Below, in pieces: positions 12,351 through 22,508 of a stretch of 64,000 nucleotides of DNA (its first letter is position 1; every line of letters begins with the position of its first letter). The DNA lies in NCBI GenBank assembly GCA_958510875.1, contig OY294068.1, positions 157,826,388 to 157,890,387 of the forward strand. The letters are read 5' to 3'. The DNA is from Endomychus coccineus (taxonomy: Eukaryota; Arthropoda; Insecta; Coleoptera; Endomychidae). The notes beneath the pieces are model-generated. The model ran no database searches and was not told the DNA's origin. It saw nothing but the letters and a program-made list of their open reading frames with translations. Both the position numbers and the translations under genes were made by a program.

Positions 12351-12578
12351 CTTAGCAATATTCTCGAAGCATTTCCGTAGATGAGGTTGAACTGCCAATG
12401 GATTCCTGGTTTGTGATAGGATCTCCAACAATTCGTCGTCGCTAAGGAAGTACAATCTCGGAAACACTATCCTCTTGGTTTCCAAGTACTCGGTTAGACC
12501 TTTCTCTACCACCTCCAGTATATGATGGGCATCCTTCAAACTTTCCAATAACCTCCTATCTCCACAATATTCGATTAT
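12351..12578 (-). CDS. Dnah1: Dynein heavy chain linker exon
   Basis: Phase-0, 76 codons, with [36 protein letters not shown] and [15 protein letters not shown]. This is the strongly conserved linker core of dynein heavy chains. The acceptor is AATTTCTCAG|A and the donor AAG|GTATGC. It joins in frame to LLFEEDL. Confidence 0.97.
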
Positions 12579-12735
12579 CTGAGAAATTAATGTGAGTAAA
12601 TGAGCAATATTTTCGTTAAAGCAAGGTTCTTCTCCAAGAATAGTATCAGGGTTCTAATTATAACGTTATAAGTTCAGGGAACACTACTAACGTTCGTGAA
12701 GTTGGCAAAAATAAAAACCCTTTTGGTGAGTGCTG

Positions 12736-12874
12736 TAGGCTGTACCTAAAAAAATCGATATTTTTTTATTTCGCTGTTCTTCGAGTATATCATTCCCCGT
12801 TCAAATTCGAATGAATTTGATATACTCGAAGAAGAGCGAAATAAAAAAATATCGATTTTTTTTGGCACAGCCTA
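12736..12874. mobile_element. Palindromic hairpin MITE with 6 bp target duplication
   Basis: The 139 bp unit starts TAGGCTGTACC and ends GGCACAGCCTA and is almost fully self-complementary (AAAAAATCGATATTTTTTTA on the left against its complement on the right). GTGCTG flanks both sides (12730-12735 and 12875-12880), consistent with a target-site duplication. Confidence 0.85.
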
Positions 12875-13073
12875 GTGCTGATTGAAACAACCGATTCTTC
12901 ATAGTCACGAAAGTAACTTCTTCAAAAGACATAGAAGATATTAAAGAAAATCAATCTATTATCAATGCACCCCATTCTTTAAGAATTTTCTTCTGGTTAA
13001 AAAACGTGAAGTAGAAACAAATTTTGACCAGGAAAGAAATGTGGTAAGCTTTCTCAAACATGCTATTACTGGC

Positions 13074-14226
13074 TCACACGTTGTCCTGCAACGTTATATT
13101 CCCTCTCGTATCATCACTATCATCATTGCAGTGCAGGGTGTGAACCCTTGTAGCACTCAGGACACCGGACCAGTGACTTATTCTAGGCTGAACAGAAGCC
13201 AATCTTGTCGCTGACGCTGCTTCCAATATTGTCACCGGAAGCAGCTCTACATCGCCGAAATAACGATACCTGAGAGATACCAAAGGTCGACATTCCAATT
13301 GCAAATGAGAGGCAGTTATTTTTACCTGTCTACATTTCCTACATATGAGAGCATCTACGATGCCCATAATATGTGGGTGTCTGGTAATAATTTGTGAGAA
13401 TATCAGTCATCTCCATAAGGTCCTCCGGTTAAAGTTCTTTGAGAACCTAGGCGCAGGCTTTCTAATAAAAAGCTTGGCCTGTCTCATGCCTGGTGAGTTT
13501 CGCCACAACCGAGACAACTGTTTCTTCAGCTGGTATCGAAGGGCCAAGAATTCCAGAGCAGTGTCAACATGGGCTCCTGTGTACAGTTCCTACATATAAG
13601 ATTATCTACAATGCCTATACTATGTACCTACATGTTAATAAGCCGTGAGACTTCCATTCATCTCCCTAAGGTCCTTTCTGTCAAAGAAAGGAGTTTCTTC
13701 GAGAGCCTAGGCGCCTGATAATGAGCATAACCTGTCTCATGCCTGGTGAGTTCTGCTACAAGCCAGATCATCATTTGTTCTGTTAGCCTCGAAGGGCAAG
13801 AATTCTAGAGCAGTGACAACAAGAGCTCCTGATGACCCTCGCACTGGCCAGGGTCTCGGCCATTTAGTTACCCTCAACTCCACTTTGTCCCGGGAACCAG
13901 ATGAGTTGGACTTTGGTAGCCCTAGCTAATTGAGCTAGTGTTTCTCTGCACTCGTTGACCAGCCTCGATGCCACTCCAGGAAACTTAAAAAACCCCAGAG
14001 TCGACCGCCGGCTGTCTGAGCAGATGTACACACGCCTATTTGTATAGTTTCTTAGCAGGATATCTAAGGTGCAGGTTGAAATTATATAGACATCTGCTTG
14101 AAAAATCATACAGTACATGCCAAGAGCAAGTGATATATGATCTTTGGCCTTTTTGAGTAAATTCCCCGACCCGTCTGTAAACCATACTAGATCACCTGGT
14201 GGTGATAGTTTCATTGTCCCAATCAC
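13074..14226 (-). pseudogene. Jockey/I-type LINE 3' remnant: RNase H domain and zinc-finger tail
   Basis: The frame at 14226-13864 reads DLVWFTDGSGNLLKKAKDHI, then VYICSDSRR, then VQLIWFPGQSGVEGN. This is the RNase H domain of non-LTR elements (TDGS, SDS and WVPGHSG.EGNE; here Pro is kept and His is replaced by Gln). Downstream, 13367-13074 has CRKCRQVKITASHLQLECRP and RYRYFGDVEL, the Cys-rich tail. Between them a 250 bp block is tandemly duplicated (about 13333-13582 and 13585-13832). No long open frame links the parts. Confidence 0.78.
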
Positions 14227-14270
14227 CTCGAACTATAGTGAAAAAAAAACAAACAATTAAAACTACTCAC

Positions 14271-14403
14271 ATTTGGTCTTTCAAAAGCTGATCTCATAAT
14301 CCTCCTCCATGTCCTTTCCATTGTTTTGTACTTCTTACTTTCAACTGGCAGTTGACTGGTTATATCTTCGCTGGTGAAAATCGGCTCCAGATACATCCAC
14401 TCT
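14271..14403 (-). CDS. Dnah1: Dynein heavy chain linker exon
   Basis: One base completes Lys, then 44 codons: EWMYLEPIFTSEDITSQLPV, then ESKKYKTMERTWRRIM and RSAFERPN. W.YLEPIF.SEDI..QLPVESK.Y.TMER.W is close to DNAH1 wording. The acceptor GTCAATAG|A has a poor pyrimidine tract but is the one that keeps the frame. The donor is AAT|GTGAGT. The upstream intron is only 95 bp. Confidence 0.95.
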
Positions 14404-14498
14404 CTATTGACAACATATTTATCGAGATCGAATTACAGAGAATATTTTCCTATTTATGCAATCAGGAGCTATTGAGAATAAGAATTGCGGTTACTTAC

Positions 14499-14676
14499 TT
14501 CTGTAGATCAACCCACTCTTCAATAACTTCAGCGGTGATTTTCAGCTTATCTTCCCACTCGTCTATATCGGCTTCGAACGGACCTTTGAAAGGACTGAAA
14601 GAGATTTGCTGCGTCAACACTATATGATCGTCCAGTAGTTGTTGAATCTCCTCCGAAACCTTCATTATATAAGTCC
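14499..14676 (-). CDS. Dnah1: Dynein heavy chain linker exon
   Basis: Two bases complete Gly, then 58 codons plus two bases. It contains TYIMKVSEEIQQLLDDHIVL, SFSPFKGPFEADIDEWEDKL and EVIEEWVDLQ. LLDDHIV.TQ.+..SPF..PFE is the dynein linker signature. S-F-S-P favours DNAH1 over DNAH3/7/12, which carry R/K-G-S-P (from memory). The acceptor is CAATTTTAG|G and the donor GAA|GTAAGT. Confidence 0.96.
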
Positions 14677-14763
14677 CTAAAATTGGATATATTCAGGAAC
14701 CAGGTTAAGGAAGCATGAGATGATATGGCTACGAATAATAAATGGCTATATCGCGTGCCACTC

Positions 14764-14972
14764 CTTTTAGAACGTATTGTATACTATAGTGTCATCTATT
14801 GGGCAATATTAAAACTAAGTCAGTAGGATTGAAGAAAACTGATAGATGATGCAGTTTTCTCTTTCGTTTCAAAAATAGTTATTACAGTAATGCCATATAT
14901 CGGATAATATTAAAACTAAGACAGTAAGTATGAATAGAGCTGGTAATTTTAAACAGTTTTCTTTCACTACAG
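14764..14972. repeat. Imperfect tandem duplication, about 110 bp unit
   Basis: The segment with GGGCAATATTAAAACTAAGT at about 14799 recurs with GGATAATATTAAAACTAAGA at about 14903. Both are followed by a CAGTTTTCT run. It lies just left of the BEL insertion and is non-coding. Confidence 0.6.
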
Positions 14973-15009
14973 ACTATCTGCGAGCCACGTGATTTGCATA
15001 TATAAGTGT

Positions 15010-15359
15010 TGGTTTTAAATATTGTTAGTTAGTTCATTGTATTTGTTTATTATTAAGTATATATAATTTGAAGTAAGTGATAGTTCTTATTCCTGTTTAA
15101 GTTAGTTATAAGTTATGGCTCATGCCCCTCCATTATTACCACTCTCAACCCGGATTTACCCTCTTGTCGAGGAACCAGGTAGAAAATGTGTAGTTAAGAA
15201 AAGATGTAGCAGCCTGCTAGTACAGTTTTTAAAACCTCTTGAAAGAGTCCAAAATTATCTATTTAAATAAATGTTATTGTTTGAAAACAGTTTTAATTAA
15301 TCCAGAAAAGACCCATGAAAATACAGTCCACTCGATCGATTGATGGTGAAAACGAAACA
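15010..15359 (+). repeat. BEL 5' LTR
   Basis: 350 bp, from TGGTTTTAAATATTGTTAG to GAAAACGAAACA. A TATATATAA-like box near 15058 and an AATAAA at 15266 are the likely promoter and polyadenylation elements. By visual comparison it is identical to the 3' LTR, which implies recent insertion. Confidence 0.95.
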
Positions 15360-15360
15360 T

Positions 15361-15379
15361 TGGTCCTACGATACCGGAT
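15361..15379 (+). other. BEL primer-binding site
   Basis: TGGTCCTACGATACCGGAT starts one base after the LTR. It begins with the TGG expected opposite a tRNA CCA end. The best remembered partner is tRNA-Tyr (ending ATCCGG...GGACCA) with a few mismatches; the tRNA identity is tentative. Confidence 0.65.
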
Positions 15380-15800
15380 GCGAAAATAATTAAGATTTCC
15401 TGCCACGTGATGATGTTTGATGTTTGAATGCAGTTGGCGACGATTATTTTCTGATATAAATGTGAGTTCCTTTGTTATCCTTTAGATTTGTGTATGTATT
15501 CAATTTGTTTAAAAGGGTTTACAGATTCTTCAGGTTAAGATTGTTTCTCGATGCTTTATTATTACATGATTAATATAATATGATTTATTAATGCTTCTGG
15601 ATTTACTTAAATAGTTTATAGATGATAAATTGATATATAGAGGCTGATTAGATTGATGATATAGATTTGAATAATGATTCACAGATACGTTTGTTTATAA
15701 AGTTTATTACTTTAATTTAAGATTTGATTATAAGATTAACAGTTTTTCTGTTGATTATTTAAAATTGAGATTTGTAGTAAATGAATTACGTTTAATCAAA

Positions 15801-16211
15801 ATGGATGCCTTGATTAGAAAAAGGGGTTGCATTAAAAGCAAACTAACCACTCTTTCAAAATCAGTAGATTTATTATATGATCAGATAAAAGTTGATAGAA
15901 ATCAAGATATTGAAAAGATTACGATGTTAGAATTGAAAATTGAGAGACTAAAACATATTATTGTTGAATTCGATCAAGTTCAAAATGAAATCGAAAATGA
16001 ATGCGATGAGCAATTATTGAATGAACAGTTAGAAGAGAGGGAGTCATTTTGTGATAAATATGAAGTTATTTTGGCGAGAACAGCATGTTTATTAAAAAGT
16101 AGATCTGATTCTGATATAGCGCCACCTTCTCAAGCTGCTCAATCAAAAAAGCTACCTATTAAATTACCTGTTATAGACTTGCCACATTTTGATGGCTCGT
16201 ATGAAGGATGA
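15801..16211 (+). CDS. BEL Gag N-terminal part, ends at an in-frame TGA
   Basis: 136 codons from ATG (MDALIRKRGCIKSKL). An upstream in-frame TTG at 15765 is not needed. It is rich in Glu/Lys and predicted to be coiled-coil (IEKITMLELKIERLKHIIVE), as in the N-terminal region of BEL Gag proteins. It ends LPHFDGSYEG then TGA. BEL Gag normally has Trp a few residues after an F.G motif, so TGG to TGA is the simplest explanation. The downstream frame is in phase and carries on without a gap, so this is a break in one protein and not two separate genes. Confidence 0.85.
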   Translation: MDALIRKRGCIKSKLTTLSKSVDLLYDQIKVDRNQDIEKITMLELKIERLKHIIVEFDQVQNEIENECDEQLLNEQLEERESFCDKYEVILARTACLLKSRSDSDIAPPSQAAQSKKLPIKLPVIDLPHFDGSYEG

Positions 16212-19200
16212 TTAAATTTCAAAGATATATATCAGTCCTTAATTCACGAAAATGTAGAAATTAACGATATACAAAAATTTCATTATTTACGAGCAAGTCT
16301 CAATCCCTCAGCTTTCAAAATTATAGGGTCTGTTGAATTATCAGCAAGTAATTATGAAGTAGCTTGGAGTATGTTATGCAATAGATTTGATAAAAAGATG
16401 TTATTAGTGTCTACACATATCCAAGGATTGTTTGAGATACCATTGATTAGAAAGGATTCATTTGTAGAGTTGCGAGAATTGATAGATACTTTGTTCAAAC
16501 ATTTGGGTGCATTGAATAATCTGAATGTAGATACTAAAAATTGGGATTTGTTGTTAATATATATTGTCAATTCAAAACTAGATAAAACTACCCAGTCCGA
16601 ATGGGAAAAGATGAAAAAGATGAAAAAGAATGAATTTCCCACATTAAATGAATTTACTACGTTTATATCAGATAGAGCTGATACAATTGAATCAATAGCT
16701 TATAACGTTAATAAAGATATTAGTAAATTCAAAGGTCATGCAGATGTTAAACAAAAATCAACTAAAAGTTTTCTTAGTAATCAGAGTAGTTCAAATAAGA
16801 TAATTAAATGCAACTTTTGTAGCAAGACAGGTCATAAAATTTATACTTGCAAGATGTTCATTGATTTAGATGTTTCCGAACGCGTGAAACGTATTAATGA
16901 TTTGAAATTGTGCCACAATTGTTTATGTAAAGACCATAGTGCAAATTCGTGCAAGTCAAAACCTTGTTTTTCATGCAACCAAAAGCATAGTAGATTACTA
17001 CACACAGATGTTGAGACAAGGGTCGCATTTACAAGCACACTCAAATCTCATGTCCTTTTACCTACTGCGAAGGTTTTCGTTGTTGATTTTTATGGCAATA
17101 AACACGTTTGTTATGCTGTATTAGATTCTGGTTCCCAGTCTAATTTTGTTGAACAAAATCTCGTTTCGAAACTGAATTTACATCAAACAAACATAGATAT
17201 TTCAGTTTCAGGTATCGGTTCAGGAATTACTATTGATAAAAAATGTATCGTAAATGCACAATCTATGATCAACGATTTCTGTTTGAATTTGGATTGCTTA
17301 GTTTTACCCAAAATTACTGACTATTTACCTAGCCAGTATTTAGATATTTCAAGTTTAAAAATGCCGACAAACATTATGTTGGCGAATCCTGAATTTTATG
17401 AGCCCAATAATATAGATTTGTTGATAGGGGTCTCGACCTTTTGGGACGCTTTAAAATCTCACAAAATAGTTCTAGGTAAAGGTTTACCAGTTCTACGAAA
17501 AACCGTATTCGGTTATATTGTTGGCGGCAATTTGCCAGATGTCTCTACAGATTCGAAAGAAACCAAATGTTTATTATCGGTAGATTTCGTAAACTTAAAT
17601 CAATCATTACAAAAATTCTGGATGGTTGAACAGATTGATGAGAAATGTAAATTATCTAATGATGATTTGAAATGTGAAAACATATTTAAGGAGACATTCT
17701 CGCGAGATCTAAACGGTAGATTTATTGTTAAAATACCGTTAAAACATGACGTTACTAGTTTAGGGAATTCAAAAGAATTAGCTGTAAAAAAGCTAATGTC
17801 TCTTGAAAGAAAGTTTGAAAAGTTTCCACATTTTGAAATAGATTATAAGGATTTTATGCGTGAGTATTTGGAAATGGGACATATGAGTTTAATTAATGAC
17901 GATGTTGATAAAAAAATATCATATTTTATGCCCCATCATTTAGTTATGAAAGAAGATAGCCTCACAACCCGCGCTAGAGTTGTATTCAACGGTTCAGCTC
18001 CGACATCAAATGGAGTTTCATTAAATGACATTCAATATGTAGGTCCCCAAATTTTGAGTAGTTTATTTAATATATTGATCAAATTTAGACAATTTCCGTA
18101 CGTAGTTTCATCGGACATAACGAAAATGTACCGTCAAGTCTTAATTGATCGTGAGGACAGGTGTCTTCAGAGAATTGTTTGGAGATTTGATAAGTCGGAA
18201 AACATTAAAGTATTCGAACTAAATACGGTTACCTATGGCACCGCGAGTGCACCTTACCTAGCAATGAGGTGTTTACACCAACTTGCCGATGAATTTAGAG
18301 ATGAATTTCCTGTTGCAAGTCAAATGATATTAGAGAATTTCTATGTAGATGATTTTATAGCTGGATTTTCAGATGAAAGGGATGCAATTGAAATTTGTAA
18401 TCAGATTTCTTATATTTTGGGTACGGGATGTTTTGTTTTAAATAAATGGCGGTCTAATAGTGCACACATTTTAAACAATTTTCAATCAATTAATAAAACC
18501 ACAGAAACTCTTAAAATATGTGACAAAGATACAAAATGTTTAGGTATACAATGGTGTTGTACAAACGATCACTTATCATTTAAATTCACTGATGATGAAC
18601 AGATTTCAGAAAAATGCTCAAAACGAAGTATATTGTCACAAATTTCGAAGTTATATGATCCGTTAGGTTTATTATCACCTTGTATAATAATTGCTAAAAG
18701 GTTAATTCAAAGATTATGGTCGTTAAAACTTGATTGGGATGATGAACTTCCCGATAATTTAATTAGGAAATGGCATTTATTTTACAAGGAATTGATAATT
18801 TTAAATACCTTAAATATTCCTAGATTTGTCATGATCGAAAAACCAGCAAAAGTTCAATTATTTGGTTTTTCAGATGCTAGCCAACGGTCTTATGGAGCAG
18901 TAGTTTATATGAGATCAATCAATGAAAATAATGAGATAAAAGTATCTTTACTTTGTTCAAAGTCAAAAGTAGCTCCATTGAAATCGTTGACTATGCCGCG
19001 TTTAGAATTGTTAGCTGCATTGATGCTATCCCGATTAATGAAAGCCTTATCGGAATGCGTAATGTATGAATTCGATTGTTATCTATGGACAGATTCATTG
19101 ATTGTCCTTCATTGGATTCATACAGAAACGTATAAATTGCAAACTTTCGTATGTACACGTGTGACGGAAATTCAAGAATTAACAGCAAATTACAGTTGGC

Positions 19201-20906
19201 AGTATGTTGAAACTAAACAGAATCCTGCGGATATTGTTTCACGAGGTAACTACCCAACTGAATTGATGAAAAATGAACTATGGTGGTCCGGTCCATCATG
19301 GCTTTACGATTTCAATGCCTCTAGTTTTAATTTCAAGTTTACTCCTACTATAAAAAGAGATTTGCCAGAATTAAAAAAAACTAATTGCGAGATAGTTTTA
19401 CATACAATAAGTCAAAACTGGCAAATATTTGATAAATTTTCTAATTTAACTCGATTACAAAGAGTTATTGCTTATTGTAAAAGATTCCATAACAATAGTA
19501 ATTCGAAAATACGTGGTACCAATCGCGTTAATGGTAGATTAACGTTAATCGAATTAGATGATGCCCTTAAATGTTTGATTAAAATGGCTCAGATGCAAAG
19601 TTTTAGTAAAGAATTCAATTATTTGACAACAGGAAATGTCAAAGCGATCAAAAATAAGTTTAATGGTTTAGCTGCTTTCATTGATAATTATGGAATAATA
19701 AGAGTCGGTGGTAGACTCAAACATTCCGATTTACAATATAATTCTAAACATCCTATAATTCTAGATTCAAAACATATGTTAACTAAATTAATATTTCAAT
19801 CTGAGCATATTAGACTACTCCATGCTAGTCCACAATTATTGCTAAATAGTGTCCGTCAAAATTATTGGCCTTTAAAAGGAATTTATTTGGCTAAAGAAAC
19901 TGTTAGAAAATGTTTAACATGTTTTAGGTTCAATCCTAAACCAATGTCTGTGACCATGGCTGATTTGCCACATAATCGTGTTGCTAATTTAATACCCTTT
20001 CAATGTACAGGTCTTGATTATGCAGGACCCTTTTCCGTAAAGCACCGCAAGATCAGAGGTTATAAAGTAACTAAAGCTTACATTTGTTTATTTGTTTGTT
20101 TAAGCACTAAGGCTATACATATTGAGTTAATTTCTGATTTGTCAACCGATGCATTTATAGCATGCTTGAGAAGGTTCTCATCAAGAAGAGGATTTCCAAG
20201 CGACTTGTATTCGGATAACGCCACAAATTTTGTAGGTGCGAATAATAGTTTGAATGATATGTATTCATTTCTGAAATCAAACAATGATCTAATATGTGAT
20301 TATACTGATCAAAATAGATCTAAATGGCATTTTATTCCTCCAAATTCACCGCATTTTGGAGGTATTTGGGAAGCCAATGTGAAAAGTCTAAAGCGGCATT
20401 TATACAAAGTAATCGGCGAAACAATCTTAACATATGAGGAGTTTATTACTGTGTTGACGCAGATTGAAGGCATACTTAATTCTAGACCCCTTTCTCCTCT
20501 TTCCGCCGACCCCAATGATCTAAATCCGCTAACCCCCTCTCACTTTCTAATTGGCAAATTACTGACATTACCACCAGATCCAGATGTTCATCATATAACA
20601 ATTAATAAGTTATCTCGATACCAACTTCTTCAACAATTGCAACAAAGTTTCTGGAAACGTTGGTCACGTGATTACCTGACTTCATTACAACAGCGTAAGA
20701 AATGGAATGCAGATACTGATGTTATATCAATTGGTGCAATGGTTATTGTTAAGGTGGACAATTTACCACCATCCCAATGGGTATTGGGAAGGATTATAAA
20801 ACTACACCCCGGAAGTGATGGAAAAACTCGTGTTGTGAGTGTTAAGACCAATAAAGGTGTTTATAAACGGCCGGTTGTAAAGGTGTGTCCACTCCCTATT
20901 ACCTAA
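16212..20906 (+). CDS. BEL Gag C-terminal part plus Pol polyprotein
   Basis: Open from the TGA to TAA at 20904; the first ATG is at 16371 and residues are counted from it (1,511 aa). Zinc knuckles start at 147 (CNFCSKTGHKIYTC) and recur at about 180 (CHNCLCKDHSANSC), followed by a CFSCNQKHSRLLH box. The protease DSGSQ is at 252. Reverse transcriptase has SDITKMYRQV (Asp 582) and YVDD at 658-661. RNase H has catalytic Asp 835, Glu 879 and Asp 908. The integrase has an HHCC finger (His 1146, Cys 1181 and 1184) and a DDE triad at about 1216, 1282 and 1334. All these catalytic residues are present, so only the upstream TGA obviously impairs the element. No envelope gene follows. Confidence 0.95.
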   Translation, partial: LNFKDIYQSLIHENVEINDIQKFHYLRASLNPSAFKIIGSVELSASNYEVAWSMLCNRFDKKMLLVSTHIQGLFEIPLIRKDSFVELRELIDTLFKHLGALNNLNVDTKNWDLLLIYIVNSKLDKTTQSEWEKMKKMKKNEFPTLNEFTTFISDRADTIESIAYNVNKDISKFKGHADVKQKSTKSFLSNQSSSNKIIKCNFCSKTGHKIYTCKMFIDLDVSERVKRINDLKLCHNCLCKDHSANSCKSKPCFSCNQKHSRLLHTDVETRVAFTSTLKSHVLLPTAKVFVVDFYGNKHVCYAVLDSGSQSNFVEQNLVSKLNLHQTNIDISVSGIGSGITIDKKCIVNAQSMINDFCLNLDCLVLPKITDYLPSQYLDISSLKMPTNIMLANPEFYEPNNIDLLIGVSTFWDALKSHKIVLGKGLPVLRKTVFGYIVGGNLPDVSTDSKETKCLLSVDFVNLNQSLQKFWMVEQIDEKCKLSNDDLKCENIFKETFSRDLNGRFIVKIPLKHDVTSLGNSKELAVKKLMSLERKFEKFPHFEIDYKDFMREYLEMGHMSLINDDVDKKISYFMPHHLVMKEDSLTTRARVVFNGSAPTSNGVSLNDIQYVGPQILSSLFNILIKFRQFPYVVSSDITKMYRQVLIDREDRCLQRIVWRFDKSENIKVFELNTVTYGTASAPYLAMRCLHQLADEFRDEFPVASQMILENFYVDDFIAGFSDERDAIEICNQISYILGTGCFVLNKWRSNSAHILNNFQSINKTTETLKICDKDTKCLGIQWCCTNDHLSFKFTDDEQISEKCSKRSILSQISKLYDPLGLLSPCIIIAKRLIQRLWSLKLDWDDELPDNLIRKWHLFYKELIILNTLNIPRFVMIEKPAKVQLFGFSDASQRSYGAVVYMRSINENNEIKVSLLCSKSKVAPLKSLTMPRLELLAALMLSRLMKALSECVMYEFDCYLWTDSLIVLHWIHTETYKLQTFVCTRVTEIQELTANYSWQYVETKQNPADIVSRGNYPTELMKNELWWSGPSWLYDFNASSFNFKFTPTIKRDLPELKKTNCEIVLHTISQNWQIFDKFSNLTRLQRVIAYCKRFHNNSNSKIRGTNRVNGRLTLIELDDALKCLIKMAQMQSFSKEFNYLTTGNVKAIKNKFNGLAAFIDNYGIIRVGGRLKHSDLQYNSKHPIILDSKHMLTKLIFQSEHIRLLHASPQLLLNSVRQNYWPLKGIYLAKETVRKCLTCFRFNPKPMSVTMADLPHNRVANLIPFQCTGLDYAGPFSVKHRKIRGYKVTKAYICLFVCLSTKAIHIELISDLSTDAFIACLRRFSSRRGFPSDLYSDNATNFVGANNSLNDMYSFLKSNNDLICDYTDQNRSKWHFIPPNSPHFGGIWEANVKSLKRHLYKVIGETILTYEEFITVLTQIEGILNSRPLSPLSADPNDLNPLTPSHFLIGKLLTLPPDPDVHHITINKLSRYQLLQQLQQSFWKRWSRDYLTSLQQRKKWNADTDVISIGAMVIVKVDNLPPSQWVLGRIIKLHPGSDGKTRVVSVKTNKGVYKRPVVKVCPLPIT

Positions 20907-21048
20907 AAAAAAACAAACATTTTTTGTTAATAGATGAACTCTCAATAGTTTTAAAGATTTCTAATTCAAATAGTTAAGTTAATTTTTCCATGTTTTATAT
21001 TTTATATTTCTATCTGATGGTACTGGTTGTTGAAGACCTGAGGTCTGC

Positions 21049-21060
21049 CAAGGTGGCCGG
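21049..21060 (+). other. BEL polypurine tract candidate
   Basis: AAGGTGGCCGG lies two bases before the 3' LTR. It is only moderately purine-rich, but the position fits plus-strand priming. Confidence 0.5.
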
Positions 21061-21062
21061 TA

Positions 21063-21412
21063 TGGTTTTAAATATTGTTAGTTAGTTCATTGTATTTGTT
21101 TATTATTAAGTATATATAATTTGAAGTAAGTGATAGTTCTTATTCCTGTTTAAGTTAGTTATAAGTTATGGCTCATGCCCCTCCATTATTACCACTCTCA
21201 ACCCGGATTTACCCTCTTGTCGAGGAACCAGGTAGAAAATGTGTAGTTAAGAAAAGATGTAGCAGCCTGCTAGTACAGTTTTTAAAACCTCTTGAAAGAG
21301 TCCAAAATTATCTATTTAAATAAATGTTATTGTTTGAAAACAGTTTTAATTAATCCAGAAAAGACCCATGAAAATACAGTCCACTCGATCGATTGATGGT
21401 GAAAACGAAACA
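21063..21412 (+). repeat. BEL 3' LTR
   Basis: 350 bp, the same sequence as 15010-15359 as far as I can compare by eye. It is followed by AGTGT, the right copy of the target duplication. Confidence 0.95.
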
Positions 21413-21417
21413 AGTGT

Positions 21418-22299
21418 TTTAGTTGTAATCTGCAAGAATTCGGCAGTCGATATGGTTTTCCACGTTTCGCAGTTTCCAGAGCCACACTACGGAAGCTGGC
21501 ACGAGTTGCAACCTCTTGTTCAGTATTGAGTTTCGTAAACAAAGATTGCGGCGATTTGAATTCCCGCTTAAAAGCTTCAAATTTTTCTGAAAATGTTTCG
21601 TTCCATAATGACGTTTGATGTTATATTCTTTGAGAACGGCTATGGTTTCCTTGCAAATCAAACATAGTGCCTTCTTACTGAACTTAATAACGAAATATTG
21701 AAAGTTCCATTGATCTTTGAATGTTCTGCATTCACTGTCTACTTTTCGCTTCTGTTCCATACTAGTAAATCACACACAAAAACAACTCAAATCAAAATAC
21801 TGTTAAGAAGATGTCCTTTAAACACACAGAAACACGTTTCAAGGAGTTAGGCACTACTTTATTCCACAACAGACAGTTTCGCTTCCTTCGCCTTGCCTAG
21901 GCGGACTGACTCGGGGTCGCGCCGCTATCCTTTCATACTCCAATTACTGCCATCTAGAAGTGAGTGGAATGCACCAGAACTTTCTCGAAACAACGAGATT
22001 ATTCGCGAATGTTTAATTTTTACTGCGCTATCTGTTAGCGATAGAAGTACTACCACTACCTTTTTCCGCGTGTGGCCACCAGGTGTTGTCAAGTGTCCCG
22101 GTCGTAACAATAAAGTACAGTTAGTAGACAATAATAATTGAACTAGCGAATTAGGCAAGCGTATGCTCGCTCAGGGCGCGTATTCGAAGACTATTCTAGA
22201 AATTATAGATAATAGCAGGAAAATTAAAACGGTGTTGGCCTTTGGAACTTACTGGAGTAAACAGTACGGCCCTAAAGCTGGAAGGCTTGGAGACCCCTG
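21418..22299 (-). pseudogene. hAT transposon, 5' end and transposase N-terminus (truncated)
   Basis: Minus strand. A hAT-like terminus CAGGGGTCTCCAAGCCTTCC starts at 22299. ATG at 21760 opens MEQKRKVDSECRTFKDQW, then FVIKFSKKALCLICKETIAV and NIKRHYGTKHF. This is a BED-like zinc finger (C..C...H...H) as in GTF2IRD2/ZBED-type hAT transposases. After about 80 residues the frame shifts; the continuation reads ATRASFRSVALETAKRGKPY, matching the family's A.....A...ak..KP. helix. The catalytic part and the other terminus are missing. The left end of the remnant coincides with the BEL target site. Confidence 0.78.
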
Positions 22300-22508
22300 C
22301 ACTATATAGATAGATATATCTATGTTTTCAGCGTTTACATAGAGTTTCTAGAGTTGGAGAAAAAACTCAATTTTTTGTAAATTTTATTTTCCAACTTTAG
22401 AAAGTATATAGATAGCATAATAATAATTATATCCTATTGTCTGTTCCATATGTGGGAAAATGCTCTGGTCTGCCCAAGAAACTATTCATATTGCTTATGT
22501 TAATATAC

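Larger units (their letters stand above)
15010..21412 (+). mobile_element. BEL/Pao LTR retrotransposon, near-complete and young
   Basis: 6,403 bp. Two 350 bp LTRs (TG...CA) that read as identical are flanked by a 5 bp target duplication AGTGT (15005-15009 and 21413-21417). Internal order is primer-binding site, Gag, protease, reverse transcriptase, RNase H, integrase, polypurine tract. This order and the BEL zinc-knuckle and DSG protease set place it in BEL/Pao. One in-frame TGA at 16209-16211 splits an otherwise open Gag-Pol frame. It lies in an intron of the dynein gene, antisense to it, beside a hAT remnant. Confidence 0.96.

Noticed and set aside
21327..21542. Minus-strand ORF running from the hAT remnant into the BEL LTR
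   Set aside because: It crosses the LTR boundary by chance; only the part right of 21418 belongs to the hAT.
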